From MGBC163016 sp964518575 (lineage in GTDB: Bacteria; Actinomycetota; Coriobacteriia; Coriobacteriales; Eggerthellaceae), in contig CAZFGW010000005.1 in assembly GCA_964518575.1 (NCBI GenBank), forward strand, positions 23,996-87,995: a DNA stretch of 64,000 nt, written 5' to 3'. Positions 52,690 through 61,670 of the stretch are shown here, one piece after another. Under the pieces are notes generated by a model, which saw only the letters and a list, made by a program, of their open reading frames with translations, was not told the DNA's origin and made no database searches. Within the stretch, counting starts at the first letter, position 1; each line of letters opens with the position of its first letter. The position numbers and the translations under genes were made by a program.

Positions 52690-53974
52690 TTACGACACCA
52701 TCTTCCATGGTCGCGTAGCCGTCAACATAGACATCGCTCGCGCGTCCCTTGAACGTGTAGCCAATAAAGGGCGAATTGCCGGCTTTCGAATAGGAGTCCT
52801 CGCGCGTGTAGGTCCATGTTGCGTCGGGGTCGATGACGGTGAGATCAGCGGAGAATCCTGCCGCAAGCATGACGGGCTCCTCGCGCAGGATCTTACGCGG
52901 TGATACAGCCATGAGATCGATCATGCGGTCGTAGGAGATGATGCCCGTATCGACAAGATTGGTGAGTACAAGTCCCAGTGAGGTCTCGAGACCGATCATG
53001 CCGAACGGCGCAAGCTCGAATTCGCGATCCTTCTCCCAATCCGTATGGGGAGCGTGGTCGGTAACGATAGCGTCGATCGTGCCGTCCTTGAGCCCTTCGA
53101 CGAGCGCAACTGCATCATCAGCGGTGCGCAAAGGCGGATTCACTTTAAGCGATGTGGGATAGACATCGGTGATGTCATCTTCGGTGAGGAACAAATGGTG
53201 CGGGGTGACCTCGCACGTCACTTCCAAACCCTCACTCTTCGCCTTGCGGATGAGATCGAGCCCGCGCGCAGTGCTCACATGCTGGATATGCAGGGGGCAT
53301 CCCGTCAAACGGGCAAGTGCGATATCGCGGGCAATCTCAAGCTCCTCGCCTTCAGCAGGCCATCCGAGCAGCCCCAGGCGTGTCGAAGCAACACCCTCGT
53401 TCACCTGACCATCACCCACGAGCGACTCATCCTGGCAATGAGCCATGACCACGCGGTCGAACTGGACTGCATAATCCATAACGCGCCGCATCATGCCCGC
53501 ATCTTGTACCCCGCGTCCATCATCGGTGAACGCCTTGGCGCCGTGTGCGCACATATCGCCCATCTCGGAGAGAATTTCTCCCTTAAGCCCCTTCGTGCAG
53601 GCGCCTGAAACGATAACCTTGCACCGACCATCTGCTTGAGCGCGTGCTTTCACATACTCAACGCCGAGCGCATTGTCGATGACCGGATCGGTATTGGGCA
53701 TAGCGCAAACTGCTGTGAAACCGCCATGTGCTGCTGCGCGCGTTCCCGAGGCGATGTCTTCTTTAAGCTCATAGCCCGGCTCACGAAGGTGCACGTGCAT
53801 GTCCACAAGCCCCGGCGTGATGATCTTGCCCGCAAGCGAGCGCTCCACGCCCTTCTCCATACTCAGATTATGTCCCACTTCAACGATCCGACCGTCGCGG
53901 ATGAGGATGTCGCATACCTCATCCAATCCGATTTGCGGATCGATACATCTTGCATCTTTAAGCATCAAGGCCAT
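52682..53974 (-). CDS. pyrC: dihydroorotase
   Basis: Zinc amidohydrolase that closes carbamoyl aspartate to dihydroorotate, 430 residues, class I type. The metal site starts at VDMHVHLREPG; ACTKGLKGE, QHVSTARGLDLIRKAK and TDHAPHTDWEK follow. GGAGGG stands seven bases before ATG 53974. It overlaps pyrB by 17 bases and carA by eight, a tightly packed operon. Confidence 0.97.
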   Translation of the reverse strand: MALMLKDARCIDPQIGLDEVCDILIRDGRIVEVGHNLSMEKGVERSLAGKIITPGLVDMHVHLREPGYELKEDIASGTRAAAHGGFTAVCAMPNTDPVIDNALGVEYVKARAQADGRCKVIVSGACTKGLKGEILSEMGDMCAHGAKAFTDDGRGVQDAGMMRRVMDYAVQFDRVVMAHCQDESLVGDGQVNEGVASTRLGLLGWPAEGEELEIARDIALARLTGCPLHIQHVSTARGLDLIRKAKSEGLEVTCEVTPHHLFLTEDDITDVYPTSLKVNPPLRTADDAVALVEGLKDGTIDAIVTDHAPHTDWEKDREFELAPFGMIGLETSLGLVLTNLVDTGIISYDRMIDLMAVSPRKILREEPVMLAAGFSADLTVIDPDATWTYTREDSYSKAGNSPFIGYTFKGRASDVYVDGYATMEDGVVIE

Positions 53975-54902
53975 CTTGGCTCCCTCCTAAGAGAAGATAC
54001 AGCGCTGCCATACGTACGAGGATTCCCGCATACACCTGATCGAGAATGACCGACCGATCGGGATGATCGGCCATGAAGCTATCAAGCTCGACCCCGCGAT
54101 TGATCGGACCGGGATGGCAAATGCATGCATCCTTCTTCATGAGATGATCGCGCTTTTGCGTAAGTCCATAGAGCATGTTGTATTCCCGAAGCGAGGGGAA
54201 CGGCGCTCCCTCGAGGCGCTCCCGCTGGATGCGGAGCATGTAGACAACATCCAAGTCGGGCAGCACCGCATCAAGGTCACTTGTAACGGCATCTGCTCCG
54301 AGTACGTCCGGTCGTGCTGGCATGAGGGTGGGCGGGGCGATGACGGTCACATTCGCACCCATGATCTTAAGCGCTGGAATGAGCGAGCCGCATACGCGGG
54401 AATGTCCGATATCGCCAACGACACCGACATTCAGTCCCTCAAACGACCCCTTCACATCCCAGATGGAATAGAGGTCGAGCAGCGCCTGGGTGGGATGCTG
54501 ATGCTTACCATCGCCTGCGTCAATGACATGCACGCCTGACACATCGGCGATCTTGCGCGGTACGCCCGCGTGTGAGTCACGCACGACGATCATGTCGATC
54601 TTGTAGGCACACAGCGTCTCAACGGTATCGACGAGGCTTTCGCCCTTGACCGTCGAGGTCGACGATCCGCCGAAGTTGAGGCTGTTGGCCGAAAGGCGTT
54701 TTTCTGCAATCTCGAATGAGGAGCGCGTACGGGTTGACGGCTCGTTGAACATGTTCACGATCGTCGCACCCTTGAGCGTGGGAACCTGCTTGATCTTGCG
54801 CTCGTTTACCTCCTTGAATTTCTTCGCCGTCTCCAAGATGAGCATGATGTCATCTTGGCTGTACTCGGTGATATCTATAAGATGCTTATGATTGAAACCC
54901 AT
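53958..54902 (-). CDS. pyrB: aspartate carbamoyltransferase
   Basis: Joins carbamoyl phosphate and aspartate, 314 residues. Carbamoyl phosphate binding block FNEPSTRTRSSFEIAEKRL is near the N-terminus, with HPTQALLDLYSI in the middle and the aspartate loop in MLRIQRERLEGAPFPS. No pyrI regulatory gene is seen, as usual outside enterics. GGGGGAATAAG precedes ATG 54902. Confidence 0.97.
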   Translation of the reverse strand: MGFNHKHLIDITEYSQDDIMLILETAKKFKEVNERKIKQVPTLKGATIVNMFNEPSTRTRSSFEIAEKRLSANSLNFGGSSTSTVKGESLVDTVETLCAYKIDMIVVRDSHAGVPRKIADVSGVHVIDAGDGKHQHPTQALLDLYSIWDVKGSFEGLNVGVVGDIGHSRVCGSLIPALKIMGANVTVIAPPTLMPARPDVLGADAVTSDLDAVLPDLDVVYMLRIQRERLEGAPFPSLREYNMLYGLTQKRDHLMKKDACICHPGPINRGVELDSFMADHPDRSVILDQVYAGILVRMAALYLLLGGSQDGLDA

Positions 54903-54903
54903 C

Positions 54904-55512
54904 TTATTCCCCCTGCTTCTTCCTGATAGGGGCAGCGCCTGCCCGCTGACCAGGAGCGACTTCCAAGATTTCTACTTCGCTCTTATCGCCATCGACTTCT
55001 TTCAAAAACAAGCGCACGTTCTCCTCCTTTGAGGAAGGAACGTTCTTGCCAACGAAATCGGCACGGATGGGAAGCTCGCGATGACCACGGTCAACGAGGA
55101 CAGCAAGCTGTACTGAGTCGGGGCGACCGATGTCCATGAGCGCATCGAGCGCGGCGCGGATCGTGCGTCCGGTGTAGAGGACATCGTCGACGAGGATGAC
55201 CGTCTTGCCATCGATTGAGAACGGAATGTCTGTTGAATGGACCTCAGGAGCGAAATGCGTCATGAAGTCATCGCGATAAAAGCTGATGTCGAGCGCACCG
55301 AGCGGCACGTCAACGCCTTCTATCTCGCGGATTCGATCGTGAAGCTTTTTCGCCAGAAGATCCCCGCGCGTGAGAATACCCACAAGTGCGAGGTTTTCGG
55401 CTCCTTTGTTCGCTTCGAGGATTTGGTGCGCCATACGGGTCAGCGCGCGGTCGATCTCCTCTTCATCCATACAGACTGATTTGACGAAAGGAGAACTTGA
55501 AGAATTGCTCAT
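54904..55512 (-). CDS. pyrR: pyrimidine operon regulator PyrR
   Basis: UMP-sensing RNA-binding protein with uracil phosphoribosyltransferase fold, 202 residues. The PRPP loop is VILVDDVLYTGRTIRAALDAL; GILTRGDLLAKKL and LVDRGHRELPIRADFVGKN are typical. A ~25-residue C-terminal extension follows (GQRAGAAPIRKK). ATG 55512 is chosen because AAGGG stands six bases upstream and the leader hairpin ends exactly there; a GTG at 55518 would lie inside that hairpin. First gene of the operon. Confidence 0.96.
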   Translation of the reverse strand: MSNSSSSPFVKSVCMDEEEIDRALTRMAHQILEANKGAENLALVGILTRGDLLAKKLHDRIREIEGVDVPLGALDISFYRDDFMTHFAPEVHSTDIPFSIDGKTVILVDDVLYTGRTIRAALDALMDIGRPDSVQLAVLVDRGHRELPIRADFVGKNVPSSKEENVRLFLKEVDGDKSEVEILEVAPGQRAGAAPIRKKQGE

Positions 55513-55606
55513 ACACACCCTTTCTCTGGTAGGTGCGTACAGAGCGAACCGAAGATGCGAGTAAAGACTCGATGCCTTGTCGGTCTCTCTGTACCGCTTT
55601 TAAAGA
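55513..55606 (-). promoter_or_regulatory. PyrR-binding leader with translational switch
   Basis: Transcript 5' to 3': a PyrR-loop match (55606-55575) with stem CGGT/ACCG around ACAGAGAG and the trailing ACAAGG; CTCTGTAC (55544-55537), perfectly complementary to GTACAGAG of the loop (55594-55587); then ACGCACC (55538-55532) pairing with GGTGTGT (55519-55513) right before the pyrR ATG, covering part of the AAGGG site. The second and third elements share bases. When PyrR-UMP holds the first loop, the last hairpin can form and close the ribosome binding site. No U-tract is seen, so control is probably at translation. Confidence 0.78.
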
Positions 55607-55613
55607 CAAATAC

Positions 55614-55642
55614 ACTATAAAGTATATTGAGTCGCTTGGTAA
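55614..55642 (-). promoter_or_regulatory. pyr operon promoter
   Basis: Minus strand TTACCA (55642-55637), 17-base spacer, TATAGT (55619-55614). This places the RNA start near 55607, just before the PyrR loop. Confidence 0.55.
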
Positions 55643-55658
55643 CCCCGAGATATTGATT

Positions 55659-56657
55659 TCACGATCTTAATTTTGATTGTGCTTGGACACATGTGATGGC
55701 GCAGACGCCCACGATGTCCTCAGCAACACAGCCGCGGGACAAATCGTTCACGGGAGCTGCAAGACCTTGCGTGATCGGACCGAATGCCTCCGCATGCGCA
55801 AGGCGCTGCACGAGTTTGTAGCCGGAATTTCCCGCATCAAGGTCAGGGAATACCAAGACATTGGCATGACCGGCAACGGATGAACCGGCGCATTTGAGTG
55901 ACGCCACCTCATCGCAGAGCGCTGCATCGACCTGCAGTTCTCCATCCAGCTTAAGCGTGGGTGCTTTTTCTTTGGCAATTTTTGCCGCCTCGACAACTTT
56001 TTGAGCATCATCGTTGTGGGCAGAGCCATAGGTGGAGTGAGAAATCAGAGCGACAGCCGGCTCCGTTTTAAAGAGCGCCTCCCACGATGCAGCAGAGCTG
56101 AGTGCGATCTCAGCGAGTTCATCGACATTGGGGTTCACGTTCAAGCCACAGTCGGCAAAGATGAAGTTACCGTCCTGTCCATAGGTGCAATCAGGGACAA
56201 CCATGACGAAAAACGAGCTGACAAGCTTGGCATCAGGTGCTGTCTTGATGATTTGAAGCGCCGGTCTGAGCACATCGGCGGTTGCATGGATCGCACCGGC
56301 AACCATGCCATCCGCACGTCCCGTTTTCACGAGCATGATGCCGAAATACAGCTCATCTTCGATAAGGACAAGCGCATCTTGCTCGGTCATGCCCTTGGCA
56401 CGGCGCAATTCAAATAACTCATGAGCAAGCGACTCCCTCAACGAAGAGGTCTTCGGATCGATCACGGTAGCGCCCGTCACGTCGACAGGACCACTCACAA
56501 TAGCATCTTCGTCACCAAGCACGATCACATCGGCGAATTCAAGCGACAAGATATCACGCGCTGCTTCAAGCGTGCGCACGTCGCTTCCTTCCGCAAGAAC
56601 GATCGTCTTCTTATCGCTTTTTGCGCGTTCGATCATCGTTTTCATGAAATCGCTCAT
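55659..56657 (-). CDS. pta: phosphate acetyltransferase
   Basis: Converts acetyl-CoA and phosphate to acetyl phosphate, the entry to ATP-yielding acetate formation. It has VLAEGSDVRTLEAA at the start, KTGRADGMVAGAIHATADVLRPALQ in the middle and VFPDLDAGNSGYKLVQRLA...GPITQGLAAPVNDLSRG at the end. 332 residues, the short form without regulatory domains. ackA is not adjacent. GGGGAG precedes ATG 56657. Confidence 0.96.
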   Translation of the reverse strand: MSDFMKTMIERAKSDKKTIVLAEGSDVRTLEAARDILSLEFADVIVLGDEDAIVSGPVDVTGATVIDPKTSSLRESLAHELFELRRAKGMTEQDALVLIEDELYFGIMLVKTGRADGMVAGAIHATADVLRPALQIIKTAPDAKLVSSFFVMVVPDCTYGQDGNFIFADCGLNVNPNVDELAEIALSSAASWEALFKTEPAVALISHSTYGSAHNDDAQKVVEAAKIAKEKAPTLKLDGELQVDAALCDEVASLKCAGSSVAGHANVLVFPDLDAGNSGYKLVQRLAHAEAFGPITQGLAAPVNDLSRGCVAEDIVGVCAITCVQAQSKLRS

Positions 56658-56705
56658 TGCTGCTCCCCTTACCGATCGTTATGTTGTCTTTTACGAAGTA
56701 GGATC

Positions 56706-57056
56706 TTACAAAGCGGGATCACCGTTATTCATCTGCGCACCACCCAGAACATGCACATGTACATGGTGAACGCTCTGGCAAGCGTGGTCATTCGTATTGA
56801 TGATGACGCGGAAACCATCCTCGGTGATTCCCTCCTGGTCGGCAACCGTTTTGACGGCGCGCATGAGCGCTGAGAGCACATCATCGGGAATATCATCGGC
56901 GATGGAGTCGTAATGCTCTTTGGGAACGATAAGGATATGCACGGGCATCATGGGATCGATGTCTTTGAATGCGAAAACCGTATCATCCTCATACACCTTC
57001 GATGACGGCACTTCGCCTTCGATAATTTGGCAGAACAGGCAATCCTCTTTCTTCAT
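56706..57056 (-). CDS. HIT family nucleotide-binding protein
   Basis: HINT-like hydrolase of 116 residues. It starts with the family pattern CLFCQIIEGEVPSSKVYEDD and ends with the histidine triad HHVHVHVLGG. Such proteins hydrolyse aminoacyl-AMP or other AMP conjugates; the substrate here is unknown. ATG 57056 is chosen because GGAGG lies five bases upstream; two earlier in-frame ATGs are too close or too far. Confidence 0.94.
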   Translation of the reverse strand: MKKEDCLFCQIIEGEVPSSKVYEDDTVFAFKDIDPMMPVHILIVPKEHYDSIADDIPDDVLSALMRAVKTVADQEGITEDGFRVIINTNDHACQSVHHVHVHVLGGAQMNNGDPAL

Positions 57057-57142
57057 CATTTCCTCCCCTGTGTTCACAATCTCGCTCATCATACACCGCT
57101 CATGACAATCAAGCGAGAACAGAGCGCATTGAATGTGATCTT

Positions 57143-57400
57143 TTATGCTTTCAGAAGCGTCGAATCCTGGACATCGTCATCAGGTGCGGCAGCAAGTTCG
57201 CCCATCAATACCTCAACGCGTTGCTCAGCGCCATCAATGCGCTTTTGCAAACTTGAGAGCAGCTCCACACCGCGCGCATAGACCTCAAGCGATTCCTCGA
57301 GCTCAAGCGTGCCCGATTCAAGCAACGTCACCGTACGCTCGAGTTCGCTCATTGCTTCTTGGAATGACATGTCTTCGATCGGTTTTGTTTGTTCCATCAT
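57143..57400 (-). CDS. xseB: exodeoxyribonuclease VII small subunit
   Basis: An 85-residue helical partner of XseA. The family block is SFQEAMSELERTVTLLESGTLELEESLEVYARGVEL, seen here from FQEAMSELERTV to LEESLEVY. It overlaps the xseA stop by four bases (ATGA), with GGGG just upstream. ATG 57397 is an equally good start. Confidence 0.95.
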   Translation of the reverse strand: MMEQTKPIEDMSFQEAMSELERTVTLLESGTLELEESLEVYARGVELLSSLQKRIDGAEQRVEVLMGELAAAPDDDVQDSTLLKA

Positions 57401-58752
57401 CGATCCCCTTTCGATCCAATTCCGTCATGATCGATGCGATCAATGGTGCATCCCATGCTACCATCGACCATTCTGACGCGTATCTCCTGTCCGCACGATG
57501 CGTTTTCAACTTCAGAGATGACTGAGCCGTCTTCGGCAAATACCATGGAATAGCCGCGGGCGAGCACCTTGAGCGGAGAAAGTCCCTCGAGTTTTGCCGC
57601 AACGATGCTCTCCTGCTCCTTGAAACGATGCAAGAGCATATGACCGTCATGACGAATGCGCACACCGAGATCTTGGACCTTCGAGCTCGGGCGCTGAAGA
57701 AGATCATCTCCCTCTTTCAAAAGCCGTACACGGGCAATCTCCACCGCTGCTTTGCGGCGTGAAAACGCCTCCGGGATGGCGCCGGCAAGCCTGCGCGCAA
57801 GCCCGTCGATCGCTTGTGCGGCATTGTTCAAAAGCCTCATCGGCTCGGTGAACACGGGTGCATGCTCGCTGCGCAAAAGTTGGGTTTTCAATGTCGTGAT
57901 CTTCGCATTGATGGCACTGTTCAGGCGATACGAACACTCTCGCAGACCCGCACTCACATCGTCAAGCGTTTGGCTGACGGCTTCCGCGGCAGCTGTCGGC
58001 GTCGATGCCCTCACATCGGCAACCATATCGGCGATCGATGTATCGGGCTCATGACCAATACCCGTAACGACTGGAACTCTCAGTCCCGCGATCGTACGCG
58101 CGAGCGCTTCGTCGTTAAATGGCATCAAATCCTCGAACGATCCCCCGCCCCGTACGAGCAGGATCACTTCAGCTCCAGCGCGCTCAAGTTCGTGCAAGCC
58201 CTCCTGCAAGTACACCGGTGCTTGCGCCCCTTCGACAGGAACACCGGCCACAAGCACCTCGGCAAGCGGATAGCGGCGCCGAAGCGTGCGAAGAACGTCA
58301 TAGACTGCTGCACCGCGAGGCGAGGTGACAAGACCGATGCGAAGGGGCAAGCGGGGCAGCGCACGTTTGCGCTCAGGTGCCATGAGACCCTCAGCCTCGA
58401 GTTTCTTCGCCAAATTCGCAACTTGTATTCTTAAGTTTCCTTCACCGGCGAGCGCCACCGAAAAGACATCGAAATTCATGCGCCCTTTCGCAGCATACAG
58501 ACTGAAACGACCTGTGAGTTCGACAAGTGTGCCGATAGAGAGCTTGACACCCGACGCTTTGTAGCGGTTGTTCCACATCATGCAAGGCATCGAAGCAGAT
58601 TTGTCCTTGATCGTGAAATAGACCGCTTTATAACCCGCCTTGTCAGAGAGTTCCGAAACCTCGCCGATCACTTTTACGGTGATAGATTCAAGACGCTCTT
58701 TCGCGATGCTCAAAGCCGCGCTTACTGAAAGCGCCTGGGCACTCTCACTCAT
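57397..58752 (-). CDS. xseA: exodeoxyribonuclease VII large subunit
   Basis: Nuclease that cuts single-stranded DNA from both ends, 451 residues. The N-terminal OB fold contains VKVIGEVSELSDKAGYKAVYFTIKD. The catalytic domain has GLVTSPRGAAVYD, VLLVRGGGSFEDLMPFNDE-type VRGGGSFEDLMPFN, and TGIGHEPDTSIADMVADVRASTPTAAAE (in part). A coiled coil then leads to the C-terminal GYSMV motif. xseB is coupled downstream. Confidence 0.97.
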   Translation of the reverse strand: MSESAQALSVSAALSIAKERLESITVKVIGEVSELSDKAGYKAVYFTIKDKSASMPCMMWNNRYKASGVKLSIGTLVELTGRFSLYAAKGRMNFDVFSVALAGEGNLRIQVANLAKKLEAEGLMAPERKRALPRLPLRIGLVTSPRGAAVYDVLRTLRRRYPLAEVLVAGVPVEGAQAPVYLQEGLHELERAGAEVILLVRGGGSFEDLMPFNDEALARTIAGLRVPVVTGIGHEPDTSIADMVADVRASTPTAAAEAVSQTLDDVSAGLRECSYRLNSAINAKITTLKTQLLRSEHAPVFTEPMRLLNNAAQAIDGLARRLAGAIPEAFSRRKAAVEIARVRLLKEGDDLLQRPSSKVQDLGVRIRHDGHMLLHRFKEQESIVAAKLEGLSPLKVLARGYSMVFAEDGSVISEVENASCGQEIRVRMVDGSMGCTIDRIDHDGIGSKGDR

Positions 58753-58794
58753 ACTGTCTCGACTCCGATTGAAGTAACAAGATCATTCATGCTT

Positions 58795-59457
58795 CTACTC
58801 GCGGTTGTTCCCGAGCAACCACACGAGTTGCAGGATAGAGGTGAGTGCAGCGGCAAGATACGTGAGCGCACACGCGCGCAATACATCGAAGGAACCTTGT
58901 TGCTCTGCAGCAGAAAGTCCGATGCTGTCCATATAGGCCATTGCGCGCTGTGACGCATTGAATTCGACCGGCAAGGTCACCAGCTGGAAGATGACAACAA
59001 CGGCATACATGATGATGGCCGCCCAGACAAGCCCCATCATATTCATGATGATACCGATCATGAGCAGGAATATCCATGCATTGGATGCGAGATTCGCAAC
59101 GGGCACAATGGAAGAACGGATTTTCATCGGGGTATAATCGGCGGCGAATTGGCAGGCATGACCTACCTCATGGCACGCGGTCGCGCACGCAGTAATGGTA
59201 CGCCCGCTGAACGCCTCGGGAGAGAGTGTCACGCTGTTCGTCCGCGGATCAAAGAAATCCTGACCGTGTGCGCCCATTTTGACCTGCACATTATAGATTC
59301 CATAGTATGCAAGCATCTGCTGCGCCATCTGCTGTCCGCTCAGTCCCGTCGACGTGGGAACGTGGGCATACTTGCGCAATTTAGCATTGACGTATGCCTG
59401 CGCCCCGAGCCCGATAGCCAAGGTGAGCACAACTAATGAGAGATAGCTCATATCCAT
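58795..59457 (-). CDS. YugP-like membrane zinc metallopeptidase
   Basis: A 220-residue protein of the Zn_peptidase_2 family. It has a first helix at 5-22, the metal motif HEVGHACQF (~95), and two or three C-terminal membrane helices. LPVEFNASQRA is another family motif. The substrate is unknown. GGAAGG lies seven bases before ATG 59457. Confidence 0.9.
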   Translation of the reverse strand: MDMSYLSLVVLTLAIGLGAQAYVNAKLRKYAHVPTSTGLSGQQMAQQMLAYYGIYNVQVKMGAHGQDFFDPRTNSVTLSPEAFSGRTITACATACHEVGHACQFAADYTPMKIRSSIVPVANLASNAWIFLLMIGIIMNMMGLVWAAIIMYAVVVIFQLVTLPVEFNASQRAMAYMDSIGLSAAEQQGSFDVLRACALTYLAAALTSILQLVWLLGNNRE

Positions 59458-59514
59458 GGTATTGCCTTCCTAACCGATCGCGCCTCAATGTGCATCAGTG
59501 CACGATACCACACG

Positions 59515-60675
59515 TTACTCGCTGGTATGACCATATTCGCACACAACGAGTTCGTTATCTTCAAGCGCAAGTGAAATGTCACCATCCAGAAGACGAACCA
59601 ATTCGTCGCCGATGATATGCTTGCGCCATCCCCTGAGCAATTCCGATGTCTCGCGATGCCCCCGCGCAAGCTCAGAGAGCGCCGCATGTGACGCAAGTGT
59701 CTGCATCGCAATGCCGCTCTCTTTCGACCTGAGCCGCACAAGCGCAAGCATCAAATCAACGGCATTGTCCACATTGGGCTCATTGGAGTTCGTATGGGGA
59801 AGCTGAGGAAGTTCCTCGACGGGAAGTTGATATGCCTCTTTCATTGCGCGTACGAGGAAGCGCGCATCCTGCACTGGCAGCTTTTCGCGCAATCCGCGCA
59901 CCATATACAAGTCATCGATTGTCTTTGCCTCGCGTTTGCATGCCTCGACGATCTGCTCATCGCTTAAAACCCATTTACGCGGAATATCGCGCACTTGCGC
60001 CTGCTCTTCGCGCCATGCTGCCATCTCACGCGCTGCGGCAAGCTGCTTGCGTGAAAGTTGATTCGCGCGTTTGAGCCGCTGATACCGCAAGCGTGGATCG
60101 ATCTCGAAACGAGCGGGATCGATAAGGTCGGCGAAATCGGAGTCAAGCCATGCAAGCCGTCCCGCCTCGCGCAAGCGCTTCGTCATGATCTGATACAACG
60201 CGGGAAGATAAATTACATCCTCTGCTGCATATTCCAGCTGGGATGCTGCAAGGGGACGTACGGACCAATCCGTGAACGAATCGCTTTTCTTGATCGAGGT
60301 GCCACAGAGCGATCCTACAAGCGCCCCGAGCCCTGTCTGATGGGAGTACCCGAGAATAGCCGCCGCGATTTGTGTATCGAACACGGGGCGCGGCATAACA
60401 CCCACGCGACGATACAGAATCTCAATATCCTGGCTTCCCGCATGGAATACCTTCACGATGTTCTCTTGCTCAAACAGCGCCGCCAACGCCGTGAGATCAT
60501 CGAGCGCAAGCGGATCGATGAGCGCAACTTCGTCTCCAAATCCCATTTGTACAAGGCAAAGTTTCGCGAAGTAGGTTTTTTCCCGCAAAAACTCAGTATC
60601 TATGGCAAGAATGTCACACGAAGATGCCTGCGCTATGCAATCCTTAAGCGCACGCGGGGTATCGATATACAGCAA
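59515..60675 (-). CDS. rnd: ribonuclease D
   Basis: 3'-5' exoribonuclease for tRNA 3' ends, 386 residues. The DEDD catalytic motifs are visible: AIDTEFLREKTY (motif I), KVFHAGSQDIEIL (motif II) and EYAAEDVIYLPALYQ (motif III). Two helical HRDC-like domains follow (about 205-290 and 300-370). TTG start with GAGTG nine bases upstream. Divergent from the lipid kinase gene. Confidence 0.93.
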   Translation of the reverse strand: MLYIDTPRALKDCIAQASSCDILAIDTEFLREKTYFAKLCLVQMGFGDEVALIDPLALDDLTALAALFEQENIVKVFHAGSQDIEILYRRVGVMPRPVFDTQIAAAILGYSHQTGLGALVGSLCGTSIKKSDSFTDWSVRPLAASQLEYAAEDVIYLPALYQIMTKRLREAGRLAWLDSDFADLIDPARFEIDPRLRYQRLKRANQLSRKQLAAAREMAAWREEQAQVRDIPRKWVLSDEQIVEACKREAKTIDDLYMVRGLREKLPVQDARFLVRAMKEAYQLPVEELPQLPHTNSNEPNVDNAVDLMLALVRLRSKESGIAMQTLASHAALSELARGHRETSELLRGWRKHIIGDELVRLLDGDISLALEDNELVVCEYGHTSE

Positions 60676-60761
60676 TTATTCACTCACAATCAGTGTCTGT
60701 TTGATATGCTCTCAACTCAAGCGAATGTAGTAATATCCATGATAACAAGGGAAGGCGCTCT
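60676..60761. other. divergent promoter gap between rnd and the lipid kinase gene
   Basis: 86 bases. A TTGATA lies ~55 bases before the kinase start, but no good -10 at 16-18 bases follows. Nothing else can be assigned. Confidence 0.3.
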
Positions 60762-61670
60762 GTGAAACTATTGGTGATAAATAACCTTGCATCGGGTCTC
60801 GGCGAAGGTGCAGTCTATGACTACATCCGCTCGCTCGCCCAAGATGGCGATGAGGTCGTTATCAGAAGCACCGATGGCACCACGGATCTGCGGACCTTCC
60901 TCCATGATGCCGACACCTTCGATGCGGTGGTTGCATCGGGAGGCGACGGAACGGTCTCCACGGTCGCGCATCTGCTTGCCGATACCGCCATTCCGCTCAT
61001 TCCCTTCCCTGCCGGTACGGCGAACATCCTGGCATTGAACCTCTTTACGCCTCTAGAGCCACATGCGATGGTTGAGATGACGCGTAAGTTCAAAACGCTT
61101 GATTTCGATATCGGCGAGATCAAACTTGCCGATGGCAAACGATTCGGATTCACTATCATGGCGGGCGCAGGCTACGATGCCGCCATCATGCGCGGAGCAC
61201 AGGAGAGCAAGAAGTTCATCGGTCAGATGGCCTACTTCACCTCCGCCGTTGCCAACAACTCTCCTCAGTTTTCAAAGATCACACTCCGCATGGACGATAC
61301 CGTCATCGAAAGCTCCGGGGTGGGCGTGCTCATCATCAACTTCTCGAAGATCCAATTCGATATCCATGTCGTGCATGAGAACAAACCGCGCGATGGCATG
61401 TTCGATGTCGTTATCCTGAATACGAAAGATGCATTCGGTCTGATTCCGGCACTCTTCGCTGCCATTCTGGACAAAAACGGCGAATTTCCTCAGCGCACAG
61501 ACGCCTTTGAGGTGTATCGGACGAAGCAGGTGAGCGTGGATGCCGATCCTCCCCTCCCCATTCAGTTCGACGGGGAATGCACACAATACACCACGCCGTT
61601 CAAAGCGAAAGTGCTTGAGCGCGCAGCGCACCTCGTCGTGACCGATGAGTGCATCAAGCAATACGAATAA
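60762..61670 (+). CDS. diacylglycerol kinase catalytic-domain (YegS/DagK-like) lipid kinase
   Basis: A 302-residue soluble lipid kinase. Nucleotide motif ASGGDGTVSTV (about 65-75), FPAGTANILALNL, the middle GFTIMAGAGYDAAIM, and a C-terminal beta-sandwich with FDGE. Members phosphorylate diacylglycerol or related lipids; some move glycolipid precursors. GTG start with GGGAAGG six bases upstream. Its stop abuts the stop of the convergent TerC gene with no gap. Confidence 0.92.
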   Translation: MKLLVINNLASGLGEGAVYDYIRSLAQDGDEVVIRSTDGTTDLRTFLHDADTFDAVVASGGDGTVSTVAHLLADTAIPLIPFPAGTANILALNLFTPLEPHAMVEMTRKFKTLDFDIGEIKLADGKRFGFTIMAGAGYDAAIMRGAQESKKFIGQMAYFTSAVANNSPQFSKITLRMDDTVIESSGVGVLIINFSKIQFDIHVVHENKPRDGMFDVVILNTKDAFGLIPALFAAILDKNGEFPQRTDAFEVYRTKQVSVDADPPLPIQFDGECTQYTTPFKAKVLERAAHLVVTDECIKQYE

